Source: Ancylobacter sp. TS-1 (GTDB taxonomy: Bacteria; Pseudomonadota; Alphaproteobacteria; Rhizobiales; Xanthobacteraceae). Taken from it: 64,000 bases of DNA. The first letter of the stretch is position 1, and every line of letters starts with the position of its first letter. The notes under the pieces are model-generated. The model was not told where the DNA came from and did no database searches. It saw only the letters and a list, made by a program, of their open reading frames with translations. The stretch is from positions 1,736,001-1,800,000 of the forward strand of contig NZ_CP045144.1 of NCBI RefSeq assembly GCF_009223885.1. The letters are read 5' to 3'. Position numbers and translations under genes: made by a program. Below, one piece after another: positions 32,455 through 41,557 of this stretch.

Positions 32455-33072
32455 ATGAAGCTCGACTCCCCCATATTCGATCGCATCCGCGTCAAGCCGG
32501 ACCGCGATCGCCGCGTCAAGGCGGAAGGCCCGACCTGCGAATGGGAGGGCTGCTGCAACGCGGCCACCCATCGCGCGCCGAAGGGCCGTCAGCATGAGGG
32601 CCAGTTCTGGCGCTTCTGCTTCGACCACGTGCGCGCCTACAACCAGTCCTACAACTACTTCTCGGGCATGGGCGACGACGCCGTCGCGGCCTACCAGAAG
32701 GACGCGCTGACCGGCCACCGCCCGACCTGGAAGATGGGATCGCGCGGCGCGGGCAGCGCCGCCGAGCACTCCCGGCGCCATTCGACGGAGGATATCGGCG
32801 ACCCCTTCGGCATGTTCGGCGAGATGGGCGGGCGCGCCCGCCCGGAGCCCGAGCCGGAGCGCGAGAGCCGGATGATCCGCAATGCCGAGCGCCGCGCCTT
32901 CGAATCGCTCGGCGTCGAGGCCTCGGCCACGGCGGAGGAGATCAAGGCCCGCTTCAAGCTGCTGGTGAAGAAGTACCACCCGGACGCCAATGGCGGCGAC
33001 AATTCGACCGAGGACCGTCTGCGCGACGTGATCCAGGCCTATAATCATCTCAAGAGCGCGGGTTTCTGCTAG
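32455..33072 (+). CDS. J-domain (DnaJ-like) protein
   Basis: 205 residues. The J domain is at the C-terminus (about residues 148-203: [30 protein letters not shown]), with the HPD motif at 175-177 that stimulates DnaK. The N-terminal part has [15 protein letters not shown] and [13 protein letters not shown], a Cys/His set (C28, C33, C34, H39, C55, H58) that could bind zinc. This C-terminal J-domain architecture next to cobS is common in alphaproteobacteria. Its client is unknown; assistance to cobaltochelatase assembly is only a guess from position. The ATG 32455 is preceded by no strong Shine-Dalgarno sequence; cobS starts 53 bases after it ends. Confidence 0.93.
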   Translation: MKLDSPIFDRIRVKPDRDRRVKAEGPTCEWEGCCNAATHRAPKGRQHEGQFWRFCFDHVRAYNQSYNYFSGMGDDAVAAYQKDALTGHRPTWKMGSRGAGSAAEHSRRHSTEDIGDPFGMFGEMGGRARPEPEPERESRMIRNAERRAFESLGVEASATAEEIKARFKLLVKKYHPDANGGDNSTEDRLRDVIQAYNHLKSAGFC

Positions 33073-33124
33073 GCCCCGCATCGCAGAAAAGCCCGCGGTT
33101 CGTCTTCGCGGCAACGGAGGAAGA

Positions 33125-34108
33125 ATGACTGCCCCCACGCAAGCGCCCGCGCTGCCGGACATGAAGGTCTCGGTCCGTCAGGTTTTCGGCATCGACGTCG
33201 ATCTCGATGTTCCGGCCTATGCGGAACCGGATGCCTACGTGCCGGAGATCGATCCCGACTACCTGTTCGACCGCCCGACCACGCTCGCCATCCTCGCCGG
33301 CTTCGCCCATAACCGCCGCGTGATGGTCACGGGCTATCACGGCACCGGCAAGTCGAGCCATATCGAGCAGGTCGCCGCCCGCCTCAACTGGCCCTGCGTG
33401 CGCGTCAACCTCGACAGCCACATCTCCCGCATCGACCTGATCGGCAAGGACGCCATCGTCGTGAAGGACGGGCTGCAGGTCACCGAATTCCGCGACGGCA
33501 TCCTGCCCTGGGCCTACCAGAACAACGTCGCACTGGTGTTCGACGAGTACGATGCCGGCCGCCCGGACGTGATGTTCGTGATCCAGCGTGTGCTCGAATC
33601 CGCCGGCCGTCTGACCCTGCTCGACCAGAACCGCGTGATCCGCCCGCACGGCGCCTTCCGGCTGTTCTCGACCGCCAACACGATCGGCCTCGGCGACACC
33701 ACCGGCCTCTATCACGGCACCCAGCAGATCAACCAGGCGCAGATGGACCGCTGGTCCATCGTCACCACGCTGAACTATCTGGCCCACGACAAGGAAGTCG
33801 ACATCGTCGCCTCCAAGGCCAAGCACTTCCAGACCGCCGAAGGCCGCGACACCGTGGCGCGCATGGTGCGCCTCGCCGACCTCACCCGGCAGGCCTTCAT
33901 CAATGGCGACCTGTCGACCGTGATGAGCCCGCGCACCGTGATCACCTGGGCCGAGAACGCCGAGATCTTCAAGGAACTGGCCTTCTCGTTCCGCGTGACC
34001 TTCCTCAACAAGTGCGACGAGCTGGAGCGCCCGCTGGTGGCCGAGTTCTATCAGCGCTGCTTCGGCAAGGAACTGACCGAGTCGGCCGTCAACGTCGTGA
34101 TGTCCTGA
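33125..34108 (+). CDS. cobS: aerobic cobaltochelatase subunit CobS
   Basis: CobS is the AAA+ ATPase subunit of the CobNST complex that inserts cobalt into hydrogenobyrinic acid a,c-diamide in aerobic cobalamin synthesis. 327 residues of normal size. Walker [11 protein letters not shown] is at residues 70-79, Walker B is in [20 protein letters not shown], and sensor and arginine-finger segments ([35 protein letters not shown]) follow. AACGGAGGAAGA precedes the ATG. cobT lies downstream, but a 234-base gap with repeat hairpins separates them. Confidence 0.97.
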   Translation: MTAPTQAPALPDMKVSVRQVFGIDVDLDVPAYAEPDAYVPEIDPDYLFDRPTTLAILAGFAHNRRVMVTGYHGTGKSSHIEQVAARLNWPCVRVNLDSHISRIDLIGKDAIVVKDGLQVTEFRDGILPWAYQNNVALVFDEYDAGRPDVMFVIQRVLESAGRLTLLDQNRVIRPHGAFRLFSTANTIGLGDTTGLYHGTQQINQAQMDRWSIVTTLNYLAHDKEVDIVASKAKHFQTAEGRDTVARMVRLADLTRQAFINGDLSTVMSPRTVITWAENAEIFKELAFSFRVTFLNKCDELERPLVAEFYQRCFGKELTESAVNVVMS

Positions 34109-34112
34109 GCGT

Positions 34113-34320
34113 ACTTCCCCCTCTCCCCGCCGAACCCGGCTGTTGCCGGGTTCGGTTCGAAAGCTCAAAGTCGGCAAATGCCGACTTTGATGGAGAGGGT
34201 TGGGGTGAGGGGCTCTAGGGCTTTGTAGCCAGGCGGCCCCCTCACCGACCCGCTTCGCGGGCCACCTCTCCCCGACGGGGAGAGGCATCCACGGACGACC
34301 TTTCCCGCCGGGGATAAGGC
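34113..34320. repeat. repeat-rich intergenic region with two perfect hairpins, between cobS and cobT
   Basis: The gap holds two perfect 10-bp stem-loops: CGAACCCGGC-TGTT-GCCGGGTTCG (34131-34154) and AAAGTCGGCA-AA-TGCCGACTTT (34167-34188). CCCCCTCTCCCC on the left and GGAGAGG/GGGGAGAGG copies on the right make an outer inverted repeat. The element looks like a compound mobile repeat inserted between two genes of one operon. It could partly terminate or process the cobS-cobT transcript. Confidence 0.75.
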
Positions 34321-34342
34321 GATCGAACCAGTGAGCACTCCG

Positions 34343-36289
34343 ATGTCCACCTCGAACCGCACCACCCGCACGCCGCCCAAGGAAGCCCCGACCGAGCCGC
34401 TCAAGCGCGCCGTCACCGGCTGCCTGCGCGCCATTGCGGGCAATCGCGAGATCGATGTGAGCTTCGGCGCCGACAAGCCCGGCTATGCCGAGGGGCGCGC
34501 CCGCCTGCCCGAGCCCTCGCGCCGCATGTCCCGGCAGGAGGCCGCCATCATGCGCGGCCATGCCGATTCGATGGCGCTGCGCATGGCCTGCCACGACCCC
34601 AAGGTGCACCAGCGGCTGGTGCCGATGGGCCAGCAGGCGCGCGCCGCCTTCGAGGCGGCCGAGCAGACACGCTGCGAGTCGCTGGGCGCCCTGCGCATGG
34701 ACGGCGTGGCGCTCAACCTCTCGGCCATGCTGGAGGACCGCTACCAGAAGGCCAATTTCGCCAATCTCGCCGACCGCTCCGACGCACCGCTGGAGCACGC
34801 GCTCTCGCTCATCCTGCGCGAGCGCATGACCGGCATGGCCCCGCCGGCGGCGGCGCGCGAGATGGTCAATCTGTGGCGCGGCTTCATCGAGGAGCACGGC
34901 GCCAGCGCGCTCGACGAGCTGTCCGGCGCGGCGGACAACCAGACCCGCTTCGCCGAGGCGATGCGCGACCTGCTCTCCTCGCTCGGCATGGGCGAGGACA
35001 TCGCCCCCTTCGACGAGAACAACGACCCCTCCACCGAGGCGGACGACACCCGCGACGAGGATTCCGGCAAGGGCGCCGATTCGGAAGAGGACGAGAACGC
35101 CGAGGGCCAGACCGAGGTCGACACCGACCTTGCCTCCGACCAGAACCCGGAAGAGTCCGAGGAGCAGCAGGACCAGCCCAATTCCGAGCTGTCCGACGAC
35201 GCGGAGCTGGGCGAATCCGACGATTCCTCCGAGCCCTGGCGCCCGCAGAACGCCACGCCGGCCGAGCCGCGCCCGCCCGAATACCACCCCTTCACGCCGC
35301 GTTTCGACGAGACGGTGAACGCCGACGAGCTGTGCGATCCCGACGAACTGGCGCGCCTGCGCGCCTATCTCGACAAGCAGCTTGTGCACCTGTCGGGCAT
35401 CGTCGCGCGCCTTGCCAACCGGCTTCAGCGCAAGCTGATGGCGCAGCAGAATCGCGGCTGGGAGTTCGACCTCGAAGAGGGCCTGCTCGACCCGGCCCGC
35501 CTGCACCGCATCATCACCGACCCGATGCAGGCGCTGTCCTTCAAGCGCGAGCGCGACACCGACTTCCGCGACACCGTGGTCACGCTGCTTCTCGACAATT
35601 CCGGCTCGATGCGCGGGCGCCCGATCACGGTCGCCGCCGCCTGCGCCGACATTCTCGCCCGCACGCTGGAGCGCTGCGGCGTGAAGGTCGAGATCCTCGG
35701 CTTCACCACCAAGGCGTGGAAGGGCGGGCAGGCGCGGGAAGCCTGGCTTTCCGCCGGCAAGCCGGGCGCGCCCGGCCGGCTGAACGATCTGCGCCACATC
35801 ATCTACAAGTCGGCCGACGCGCCCTGGCGCCGCGCCCGGCGCAATCTCGGCCTGATGATGCGCGAGGGGCTCTTGAAGGAGAACATCGACGGCGAGGCGC
35901 TCGACTGGGCGCATAACCGCCTGCTGGCGCGCAACGAGTCGCGCCGCATCCTGATGATGATCTCCGACGGCGCGCCGGTGGACGATTCCACCCTCTCGGT
36001 GAACCCCGGCAATTATCTGGAGCGGCATCTGCGCTGGATCATCCAGCAGATCGAGGACAAGTCCCCGGTCGAGCTGATCGCCATCGGCATCGGCCACGAC
36101 GTCACGCGCTACTACAAGCGCGCCGTCACCATCGTCGATGCCGAGGAACTGGGCGGGGCGATGACCGACAAGCTGGCCGAGCTGTTCGACGAGCGCGGCC
36201 CGCGCGGCGGCGGCCAGCAGGGCCACCGGCCGGCGCCGAAGGCGGCCCGGCCCGGCCCGGTCTCGCTGCCGACCCGCAAGGTGCACTGA
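34343..36289 (+). CDS. cobT: aerobic cobaltochelatase subunit CobT
   Basis: CobT is the partner of the AAA+ CobS in cobalt insertion. About 648 residues. An N-terminal helical part (residues 1-220) is followed by a strongly acidic linker (about 225-300, many Glu/Asp/Ser/Gln) and a C-terminal von Willebrand factor A-like domain with the MIDAS motif DNSGSMRG near residue 420 and [14 protein letters not shown] further on. The C-terminal end is basic. I chose ATG 34343; a GTG at 34331 would add four residues. It follows cobS after the repeat-rich gap; cobN is not in the window. Confidence 0.97.
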   Translation: MSTSNRTTRTPPKEAPTEPLKRAVTGCLRAIAGNREIDVSFGADKPGYAEGRARLPEPSRRMSRQEAAIMRGHADSMALRMACHDPKVHQRLVPMGQQARAAFEAAEQTRCESLGALRMDGVALNLSAMLEDRYQKANFANLADRSDAPLEHALSLILRERMTGMAPPAAAREMVNLWRGFIEEHGASALDELSGAADNQTRFAEAMRDLLSSLGMGEDIAPFDENNDPSTEADDTRDEDSGKGADSEEDENAEGQTEVDTDLASDQNPEESEEQQDQPNSELSDDAELGESDDSSEPWRPQNATPAEPRPPEYHPFTPRFDETVNADELCDPDELARLRAYLDKQLVHLSGIVARLANRLQRKLMAQQNRGWEFDLEEGLLDPARLHRIITDPMQALSFKRERDTDFRDTVVTLLLDNSGSMRGRPITVAAACADILARTLERCGVKVEILGFTTKAWKGGQAREAWLSAGKPGAPGRLNDLRHIIYKSADAPWRRARRNLGLMMREGLLKENIDGEALDWAHNRLLARNESRRILMMISDGAPVDDSTLSVNPGNYLERHLRWIIQQIEDKSPVELIAIGIGHDVTRYYKRAVTIVDAEELGGAMTDKLAELFDERGPRGGGQQGHRPAPKAARPGPVSLPTRKVH

Positions 36290-36294
36290 AAAGA

Positions 36295-36423
36295 CGTCAT
36301 CCCGGCCGAAGGCTGAAAAGGTCGTCATCCCGGCCGAGCGAAGCGAGAGCCGGGATCGTCCTCCAGCCCGCTCCCACCCTTGCCCGTCATCCCGGATCGG
36401 CCTGTGGCCGTCCGGGATGACGG
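36295..36423. repeat. interspersed palindromic repeat, left arm duplicated
   Basis: A GTCATCCCGG-family element in which the left arm GTCATCCCGGCCGA occurs twice (36296 and 36323). It is followed by GAGAGCCGGGATCG, a second GTCATCCCGGATCGG, and the right arm GGCCGTCCGGGATGACGG. It lies just after cobT and before the RNA candidate. Confidence 0.8.
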
Positions 36424-36460
36424 TGGCACATAGGGTCAACGGCAATCACCTCCTGCCCCC

Positions 36461-36490
36461 TTGAAAAGCCGCCGCAGTACCCCACATAGG
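36461..36490 (+). promoter_or_regulatory. candidate promoter of the structured RNA
   Basis: TTGAAA at 36461-36466 and CATAGG at 36485-36490, separated by 18 bases, resemble alphaproteobacterial sigma70 elements. The predicted start near 36497 coincides with the first paired base of the RNA structure. Confidence 0.5.
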
Positions 36491-36496
36491 TTACAA

Positions 36497-36674
36497 CCCA
36501 GTCAGAACAGGGCTTCCGGCAAGTTGGCGCTTCGTCAGCGCCTCGCCGGATGGACGGCGGTTAGGACGGATGTACTCCGACCGCCTCGAACCCTCCGGCC
36601 GCGTGACGAGCGGCCGGATTCTGGCAGGGACCCGAGAAGGGTGGAGAAGCGCGCCGCATGGCGCGCTTTTTTTT
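36497..36674 (+). ncRNA. candidate structured non-coding RNA, about 178 nt
   Basis: A self-contained fold in a non-coding gap. A long-range closing helix pairs CCC-A-GTCAGAA (36497-36507) with TTCTGGC-A-GGG (36619-36629), with one A-A mismatch and one G-U pair. Inside it are three hairpins: TCCGGC/GCCGGA with an inner GGCGCT/AGCGCC (36515-36550); GGCGGT/ACCGCC with an inner CGGA/TCCG (36556-36585); and a perfect 9-bp TCCGGCCGC/GCGGCCGGA (36594-36618) that abuts the closing helix. A rho-independent terminator follows (36647-36674), and a plausible promoter precedes it. It lacks the hallmarks I know for RNase P, tmRNA, SRP RNA or a B12 riboswitch. No downstream gene lies on this strand, so it would be a stand-alone small RNA. 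Pairings are seen; expression and function are inferred. Confidence 0.55.
36647..36674 (+). terminator. rho-independent terminator of the structured RNA
   Basis: AAGCGCGCC-GCAT-GGCGCGCTT is a perfect 9-bp stem with a 4-base loop, directly followed by a run of T (eight in all). It points in the + direction and lies about 360 bases after cobT, too far to be only the cobT end. Confidence 0.85.
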
Positions 36675-36721
36675 GCGCTTTTCACGCCAGCTCACCCCAC
36701 CGGCGGAAGGCGGCCGCGCCC

Positions 36722-38362
36722 TCACACGCCGTAAGGCGGGCGCGGGCGGGTCTCGGCCTCGTCGGTGAACGGCCCCTCGGGACCGGGATCGTCCGGCAGA
36801 TGCGGCATCGCCACGACAGGCGCCACCTTCTGCGACACGGCAGCGCCCGGCGCGGCGCGCAGCGGTGCCGCCGGCCGCGCTGGCGGCTCGATCTCCACCT
36901 TCGCGGGATCCACCTTCACCATTTCCGGCGCCTCGGTCTTTGCCTCATTGCCGGGCGCGAGGCTTGGCGAGGGCTCCTCCGACGCGAGGTCGACCACGGT
37001 CGAGGGCGCTGGACGAGCCTCGATGGCGGCGGCGATGGCCGCCTTCACCCGCTCGGCCTCGTTCTCCAGCATCGGCGTCGTGGCGACGCCCGGCGGCAGC
37101 TTCCACTCGAAGGCGTCGAGCCGGCCGGTGACGGGGGAGACCGGCCCCCACGCCTCGGCCACCACGCCGTCGGCGACCCAGGCCGGGTCGCGCTGGGCGC
37201 GCACGGCGCGGGCGGTCCATTCGCGGGCCTTGCCGACATCGCCGGTCTCGGCGGCTTCCAGCTCGGCCATCATCAGGCAGGCGCGCTGCGTCGGCTCGGC
37301 CAGCACCGGGGCGAGCGCGGTGCGGGCGACGTCGAATTCCTGCGCGTCGATGGCGGCGCGGGCGAGCACCAGCGCGCTTTCGGCATGGGCCGGCATGCGC
37401 GAGGTGAGGGTGCGGATGCGCTTGAGCCGCTCGCGCGAGGAATCGCCCGGCCGCAGGTGCAGATAGGCATCGGCGAGGTCGGGATGCGGGGTGGACGCAT
37501 AGGCGGCCTCGAGGATCTTCGCCGCCTTGCGGGCATCGCCCGCCGCGCCGAGCAGGCGCCCGGCCACTTCCGCCGCCGGCACCAGCGTTGGGGCGAGGCG
37601 GTTGGCCTCCAGCGCCCTCTCGCGCGCCGTGGCGGGATCGGACAGTTCGACTGCCTGCGCCTGCGCCGCCAGCAGCACGGCGCGGCGGCGGCGATGGGCG
37701 GCGCGGTCGAGCCCGCCATGGGCCGCCTCGCGCTCCAGCACGGCGAGCGCACCGGCGAAGTCGCCGGCGAGGCAGCGCGCCTCGATCACCGCGTCGGCCG
37801 CCCAGGCGAGGCCCGGCTCGTGGCGCGCGGCCTCGTCGGCGGCGAGCAGCGCGGCGGTGGCGTCGCCACGCCGGCGGGCCTCCACATGCAGGCCGCGCAG
37901 GCCGAGCAGGCGCGTGGCCGGCGTCTCGGTCATCCGGCGGAACGCCGCCTCGGCGCCGGAGGTGTCCCCGGCGAGCTGGGCCGCCTGCGCGGCGAGAAGC
38001 TGGGCCAGCGGCTCGCGGCCGAGCAGGCGCTCGGCGTCGTTGGCGGCGCGGCGGGCGCCGATGGCGTCGCCCGAGCCGACCGCGACGAGGCCGCGCGTCA
38101 CCGCGCTCCAGCCGCGATTGCGCCTGCGCGCGCGCCAGGAGAAGGCGATGATGTCGGGCGAGCGCACGATCAGCCGTATCAGCGTCCACAGCAGGATGGT
38201 CGCCGCCAGCAGCGCCAGCAGCGCGCTCGCCGCGACGAGAATGCTGGTCTCGATCTGCCAGCCCTGCCAGTCGATCACCACCGAGCCGGGCCGGTCGGCC
38301 AGCCAGGCGACGCCGAAGGCGACGAGGGAGAGGACGAGAAGATAGACGACGAGGCGGATCAC
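36722..38362 (-). CDS. heme biosynthesis HemY-type protein
   Basis: 546 residues. Two N-terminal membrane helices (VVYLLVLSLVAFGVAWLADR; ILVAASALLALLAATILLWT) are followed by a long TPR-like helical region (residues about 95-420). This is the HemY_N architecture of proteobacterial heme-cluster proteins, distinct from protoporphyrinogen oxidase HemY. The C-terminal 130 residues are Pro/Ala/Glu-rich and probably disordered. The start is GTG 38362, overlapping the stop of the upstream COG4223 gene by four bases. Last gene of the minus-strand hemC-hemD-COG4223-hemY cluster; its biochemical role in heme synthesis is not settled. Confidence 0.9.
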   Translation of the reverse strand: MIRLVVYLLVLSLVAFGVAWLADRPGSVVIDWQGWQIETSILVAASALLALLAATILLWTLIRLIVRSPDIIAFSWRARRRNRGWSAVTRGLVAVGSGDAIGARRAANDAERLLGREPLAQLLAAQAAQLAGDTSGAEAAFRRMTETPATRLLGLRGLHVEARRRGDATAALLAADEAARHEPGLAWAADAVIEARCLAGDFAGALAVLEREAAHGGLDRAAHRRRRAVLLAAQAQAVELSDPATARERALEANRLAPTLVPAAEVAGRLLGAAGDARKAAKILEAAYASTPHPDLADAYLHLRPGDSSRERLKRIRTLTSRMPAHAESALVLARAAIDAQEFDVARTALAPVLAEPTQRACLMMAELEAAETGDVGKAREWTARAVRAQRDPAWVADGVVAEAWGPVSPVTGRLDAFEWKLPPGVATTPMLENEAERVKAAIAAAIEARPAPSTVVDLASEEPSPSLAPGNEAKTEAPEMVKVDPAKVEIEPPARPAAPLRAAPGAAVSQKVAPVVAMPHLPDDPGPEGPFTDEAETRPRPPYGV

Positions 38363-39765
38363 TGGGCTCCTCCCGCGAGAGTGGCGAGCACGCGCTGATT
38401 GAGCCCGGCAATGGCGGCAAGCGCCGCCTGCCGCGCCTCAATCGCCGCGATCACCGGCTGGACGGCCGCGCGCTCGGATTCCGGCATGCCGGCCAGCGCC
38501 GTGCGGGCGCTCGCATAATCGCCGCGCGCCAGCGCCGCATCGGCGTCGGCAAGGCGCGGATCGCCCGAGGGACCGGCGGCGCGGCGGATGACCACGAGGT
38601 TCTGCGCGCTGTCCCACAGCCGCTCGACGACGCCTTCGACGGTCGAGGTACCGGCGGCAGGGGTGGCCGGCGCCGGGGCCGGGACCGGGGCGGTCGCGGC
38701 CTTGAGGCGCGCGGCCAGCGCCGGGCCGTCGCCGAAACCGGCGGCGGAGGCCGCCTCCAGCGCGGCGAGAGGCGCGGCTTCCTCGCCCAGCAGCACGCGG
38801 GCGGCCTTGAGTTCGGTGGCGAAGGGCCGGCCGGAGACCACCGCATCGCGCAGCGAGGCGAGCGCCACGAGTTGCGACGCCCCCTGCCCGCTGGCGCGCT
38901 GGGCGTCGGCCATGGCGTTCAGCCTTCCTTCCAGCGCTGCGATGCGCGCCTGCGCCTCGGCGACAGCGGCGGGCGAGGCCGCCGGCGCGGGCGCGGGGAG
39001 CGCGGCGACGCGCTGCTCCAGCGCCGCGATGCGTGCGGCCACCGCCGCCACATCCTCCGGCGAGGCCGCGGGCGCGGAAGCCGGCGCGGAGGCCGCCTTC
39101 TGCTCCAGCGCCTCGACGCGGCCAGCCAGCGCCGCCACATCGGCCGTCACCTCGGCCGCCGGGGCGGCCGGAGCGCCATCGGTCGGGGCGGGGGCGGAGG
39201 TGGGAAGCGTGTCGACCCGCTTGCCGAGCGTGTCGATGCCGCTCTCCAGCGCGTCGAGCCGCGCCGCCAGTTCGTCGGGCGCGGCAAGGCCAGCCGCCGG
39301 CGCCGGCGCCGGGCTGCCCCGCGATTCCAGCGTCTCCATGCGCTGGCGCAGGTCGAGCGCACGCGCTTCCAGCTCGGTGATGGCGTCGATATTGTCCTCG
39401 GCGCTGTAGAAAGTGGACACCACGGCGAGCGCCACGGCGCCGCCGATCACGCCGGAGACCAGCGCCGCCACCGCGACGCCGAACAGGCCGAGCGGACGCG
39501 GCGGGCGACCGGAAACAGGCGGGGGCGCCGCCGCGTCGGTCGTCTCGCCGGGAACCTCCGGAGCGGAGTCGGGCGCCGCCGTCTCGGCCGGCGGGGGATC
39601 GTCGGAAGCCGTGGCGGCGGTCGCCGCGTCGTCGGGAAGGGGCGTCACGTCGCGGGCGGAAAGGTCGAGCGTCGGCGGCTTGCGGCGCGAGGCCTTCGCC
39701 CCGGCTTCCGTCAGCTCCGCTTCCGTCTTGTCCTGAGCGCCCTTGTTCGGATCGTCTGTCGCCAC
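38359..39765 (-). CDS. COG4223 / mitofilin-like inner-membrane protein
   Basis: 468 residues. An acidic, Pro-rich N-terminal part (residues 1-85) is followed by one membrane helix (PLGLFGVAVAALVSGVIGGA, then VALAVVSTFY), long coiled coils (ELEARALDLRQRMETLESRG and repeated AALEQRVAAL-type heptads), and a conserved C-terminal domain (VERLWDSAQNLVVIRRA, ARGDYASARTALAGMPESER). This matches the alphaproteobacterial relative of mitofilin/Mic60 encoded in the heme cluster. The mitofilin relation is established for this genomic position; the membrane-shaping role here is inferred. The start is GTG 39765, with AAGGA just upstream. Coupled to hemY by overlap. Confidence 0.88.
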   Translation of the reverse strand: MATDDPNKGAQDKTEAELTEAGAKASRRKPPTLDLSARDVTPLPDDAATAATASDDPPPAETAAPDSAPEVPGETTDAAAPPPVSGRPPRPLGLFGVAVAALVSGVIGGAVALAVVSTFYSAEDNIDAITELEARALDLRQRMETLESRGSPAPAPAAGLAAPDELAARLDALESGIDTLGKRVDTLPTSAPAPTDGAPAAPAAEVTADVAALAGRVEALEQKAASAPASAPAASPEDVAAVAARIAALEQRVAALPAPAPAASPAAVAEAQARIAALEGRLNAMADAQRASGQGASQLVALASLRDAVVSGRPFATELKAARVLLGEEAAPLAALEAASAAGFGDGPALAARLKAATAPVPAPAPATPAAGTSTVEGVVERLWDSAQNLVVIRRAAGPSGDPRLADADAALARGDYASARTALAGMPESERAAVQPVIAAIEARQAALAAIAGLNQRVLATLAGGAQ

Positions 39766-39859
39766 GTCCTTACCTCTACCTTGATAAAGCGCCGGGCCGG
39801 CCCTTGTTCCGGGATAGACCGCCTGACCCCTCGCCGCAACCTCGGGAGACTGCGGGCCC

Positions 39860-40564
39860 CTACCCGCCGAGCAGGGCGAACAGGCCCTCTTCGGTCGGTT
39901 CGTCCGCCACCTGCGTCGGCCATCCGGCAGCGGCCAGCGGCGCGGCGACATTGGCCGAGAAGCACAGATGGCGGATATGGCGGAAATGCGCCGAGGCCCC
40001 GGCCGCGCTGGCCCGGGCGGCCAGCGTCGCGGCGGTGCGGGCCGAGAAATGGAAAGCCGCGTCGACCCAGCCCTGCTCGACCGCCGCCAGCGTGGCGGGC
40101 GCCAGCGCGCCCGCCGGCACGGTGCGGTAGATCACGAAAAGTTCGGTGTGGATGCCGTCCGGCGCCAGCGCGGCGCCGAGATCGACCGCCCGCTCCTCGC
40201 CCGCCACATGCAGCAGACGGGCGCCGCGCGGGAGTGTCGCGCGCAGTAGCGCCACTAGCGCCGCCCCGTTTCCACTAGCAATGTGCATAGGCACAGAGTG
40301 ATCCGGCGCCGCCGCCGCCGTGCGCCGGCCGACCGCGTAGAGGGGAAGCCGCACGAGAGCGGCCGCCTCCGGCCGCAAGGCCAGCAGCCGCGCCCCGTTC
40401 ACGCTGGTCAGCGCCACCGCGTCGAAGCGCCCATCCGGGAGGCGCGCGCCCTCGATCGCCTCCACCGCCAGCATCGGATCGACGATCGCCTGATGACCGG
40501 CGGCGGCGAGCCGCGCGGCGGTCGCCTGCGCATCCGGCTGCGGGCGCGTCACCAGCACCCGCAT
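39860..40564 (-). CDS. hemD: uroporphyrinogen-III synthase
   Basis: HemD closes hydroxymethylbilane to uroporphyrinogen III, with inversion of ring D. 234 residues, beginning MRVLVTRPQPDAQATAARLA, the usual start. The family is poorly conserved; further support comes from FDAVALTSVNGARLLAL, LLHVAGEERAVDLGAAL and VDAAFHFSARTAATLAA. It starts one base after hemC ends, so the two are coupled. Product precursor for both heme and the cobalamin genes nearby. Confidence 0.93.
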   Translation of the reverse strand: MRVLVTRPQPDAQATAARLAAAGHQAIVDPMLAVEAIEGARLPDGRFDAVALTSVNGARLLALRPEAAALVRLPLYAVGRRTAAAAPDHSVPMHIASGNGAALVALLRATLPRGARLLHVAGEERAVDLGAALAPDGIHTELFVIYRTVPAGALAPATLAAVEQGWVDAAFHFSARTAATLAARASAAGASAHFRHIRHLCFSANVAAPLAAAGWPTQVADEPTEEGLFALLGG

Positions 40565-40565
40565 C

Positions 40566-41495
40566 TCAGTGCGGCAGCAGGTCGGGCGGCACCATCGCCC
40601 GCATTTCCCGGCCCGAGGCGATGCCAAGCTCCAGCGCGCGGTTCTTCGGCCCGAAGCGCACGATCTCGTAATAGCGGCTGCCGTCGGGCGAGAGCACCGC
40701 GCCGCGGAAGCGGATCTCGTCGCCGACCACCTCCGCCAGCCCGCCAATGGGCGTGCGGCAGGAGCCGTCAAGCTCGCCGAGATAGGCGCGCTCGACCCGC
40801 AGCGCGAGGCCGGTGGCCGGGCACACCACCGGCACGATCAGCGAATCCACCGCGATGTCGCCGAAGCGGGTCTGGATGGCGACCGCCCCCTGCCCCACCG
40901 CCGGCAGGAAATCCGTGGTGTCCAGCACCGCGCTCGCCCGCTCCGCGAGGCCGAGCCGCGTGAGTCCGGCCAGCGCCAGCAGCGTCGCGTCGAACGCGCC
41001 GCTTTCCAGCTTCGACAGCCGGGTGTGGACATTGCCGCGCAGCAGCGAGACCTGAAGGTCCGGCCGCAGCCGGCGCAGCTGCGCCTCCCTGCGCAGCGAG
41101 GCGGTGCCGACCTTCGCCCCCGGCTTCAAGTCGGCGAGCGAGGCCCCCTCGCGCAGGATCAGCGCGTCGCGCACGTCGGCGCGGGGGAGATAGCCGACGA
41201 GGTGCAGGCCATCCGGCAATTTCGTCGCCATGTCCTTGGCCGAATGCACGGCGAGGTCGATGCGCCGTTCCAGCAGCGCTTCTTCCAGTTCCTTCGTGAA
41301 CAGCCCCTTGCCGCCGGCCTGCGACAGGGCGCGGTCGGTGATGGCGTCGCCGGTGGTGCGGATCACCTCGATCTCCACCGCTTCCGCAGGCCAGCCATGC
41401 GCCTTCAGGAGGGCATCGCGCACCGCATGCGCCTGCCAAAGCGCCAGCGGGCTGCCGCGCGTGCCGAGCCGGAGTCGGGGAAGCGATTGCGTCAT
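40566..41495 (-). CDS. hemC: hydroxymethylbilane synthase (porphobilinogen deaminase)
   Basis: HemC polymerises four porphobilinogens to hydroxymethylbilane. 309 residues. Motifs: [69 protein letters not shown], and the dipyrromethane cofactor Cys in [11 protein letters not shown] (about residue 244). The ATG at 41495 fits. It is divergent from tsaD, with about 60 bases between the two starts, so promoters of both lie in a very short space. First gene of the hemC-hemD-COG4223-hemY cluster. Confidence 0.98.
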   Translation of the reverse strand: MTQSLPRLRLGTRGSPLALWQAHAVRDALLKAHGWPAEAVEIEVIRTTGDAITDRALSQAGGKGLFTKELEEALLERRIDLAVHSAKDMATKLPDGLHLVGYLPRADVRDALILREGASLADLKPGAKVGTASLRREAQLRRLRPDLQVSLLRGNVHTRLSKLESGAFDATLLALAGLTRLGLAERASAVLDTTDFLPAVGQGAVAIQTRFGDIAVDSLIVPVVCPATGLALRVERAYLGELDGSCRTPIGGLAEVVGDEIRFRGAVLSPDGSRYYEIVRFGPKNRALELGIASGREMRAMVPPDLLPH

Positions 41496-41557
41496 GCGGT
41501 CCTGCGGTGCTAGCGGTTCGATGCCGGTTCAGATCACTGTCCAACCACATAAAGTCA

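Noticed and set aside
36497..36674. Known housekeeping RNAs (RNase P, tmRNA, SRP RNA, 6S RNA) or a B12 riboswitch
   Set aside because: I looked for GAAAGUCCGGGCUC, a tag-peptide frame, the SRP GGAAG/GCAG loops and a B12 box and saw none. The junction layout also differs from the single long hairpin of 6S RNA. A covariance search would settle this.
36491..36685. A 64-codon minus-strand open frame over the RNA candidate
   Set aside because: It begins in the terminator hairpin and has no Shine-Dalgarno sequence; the RNA structure explains the region better.
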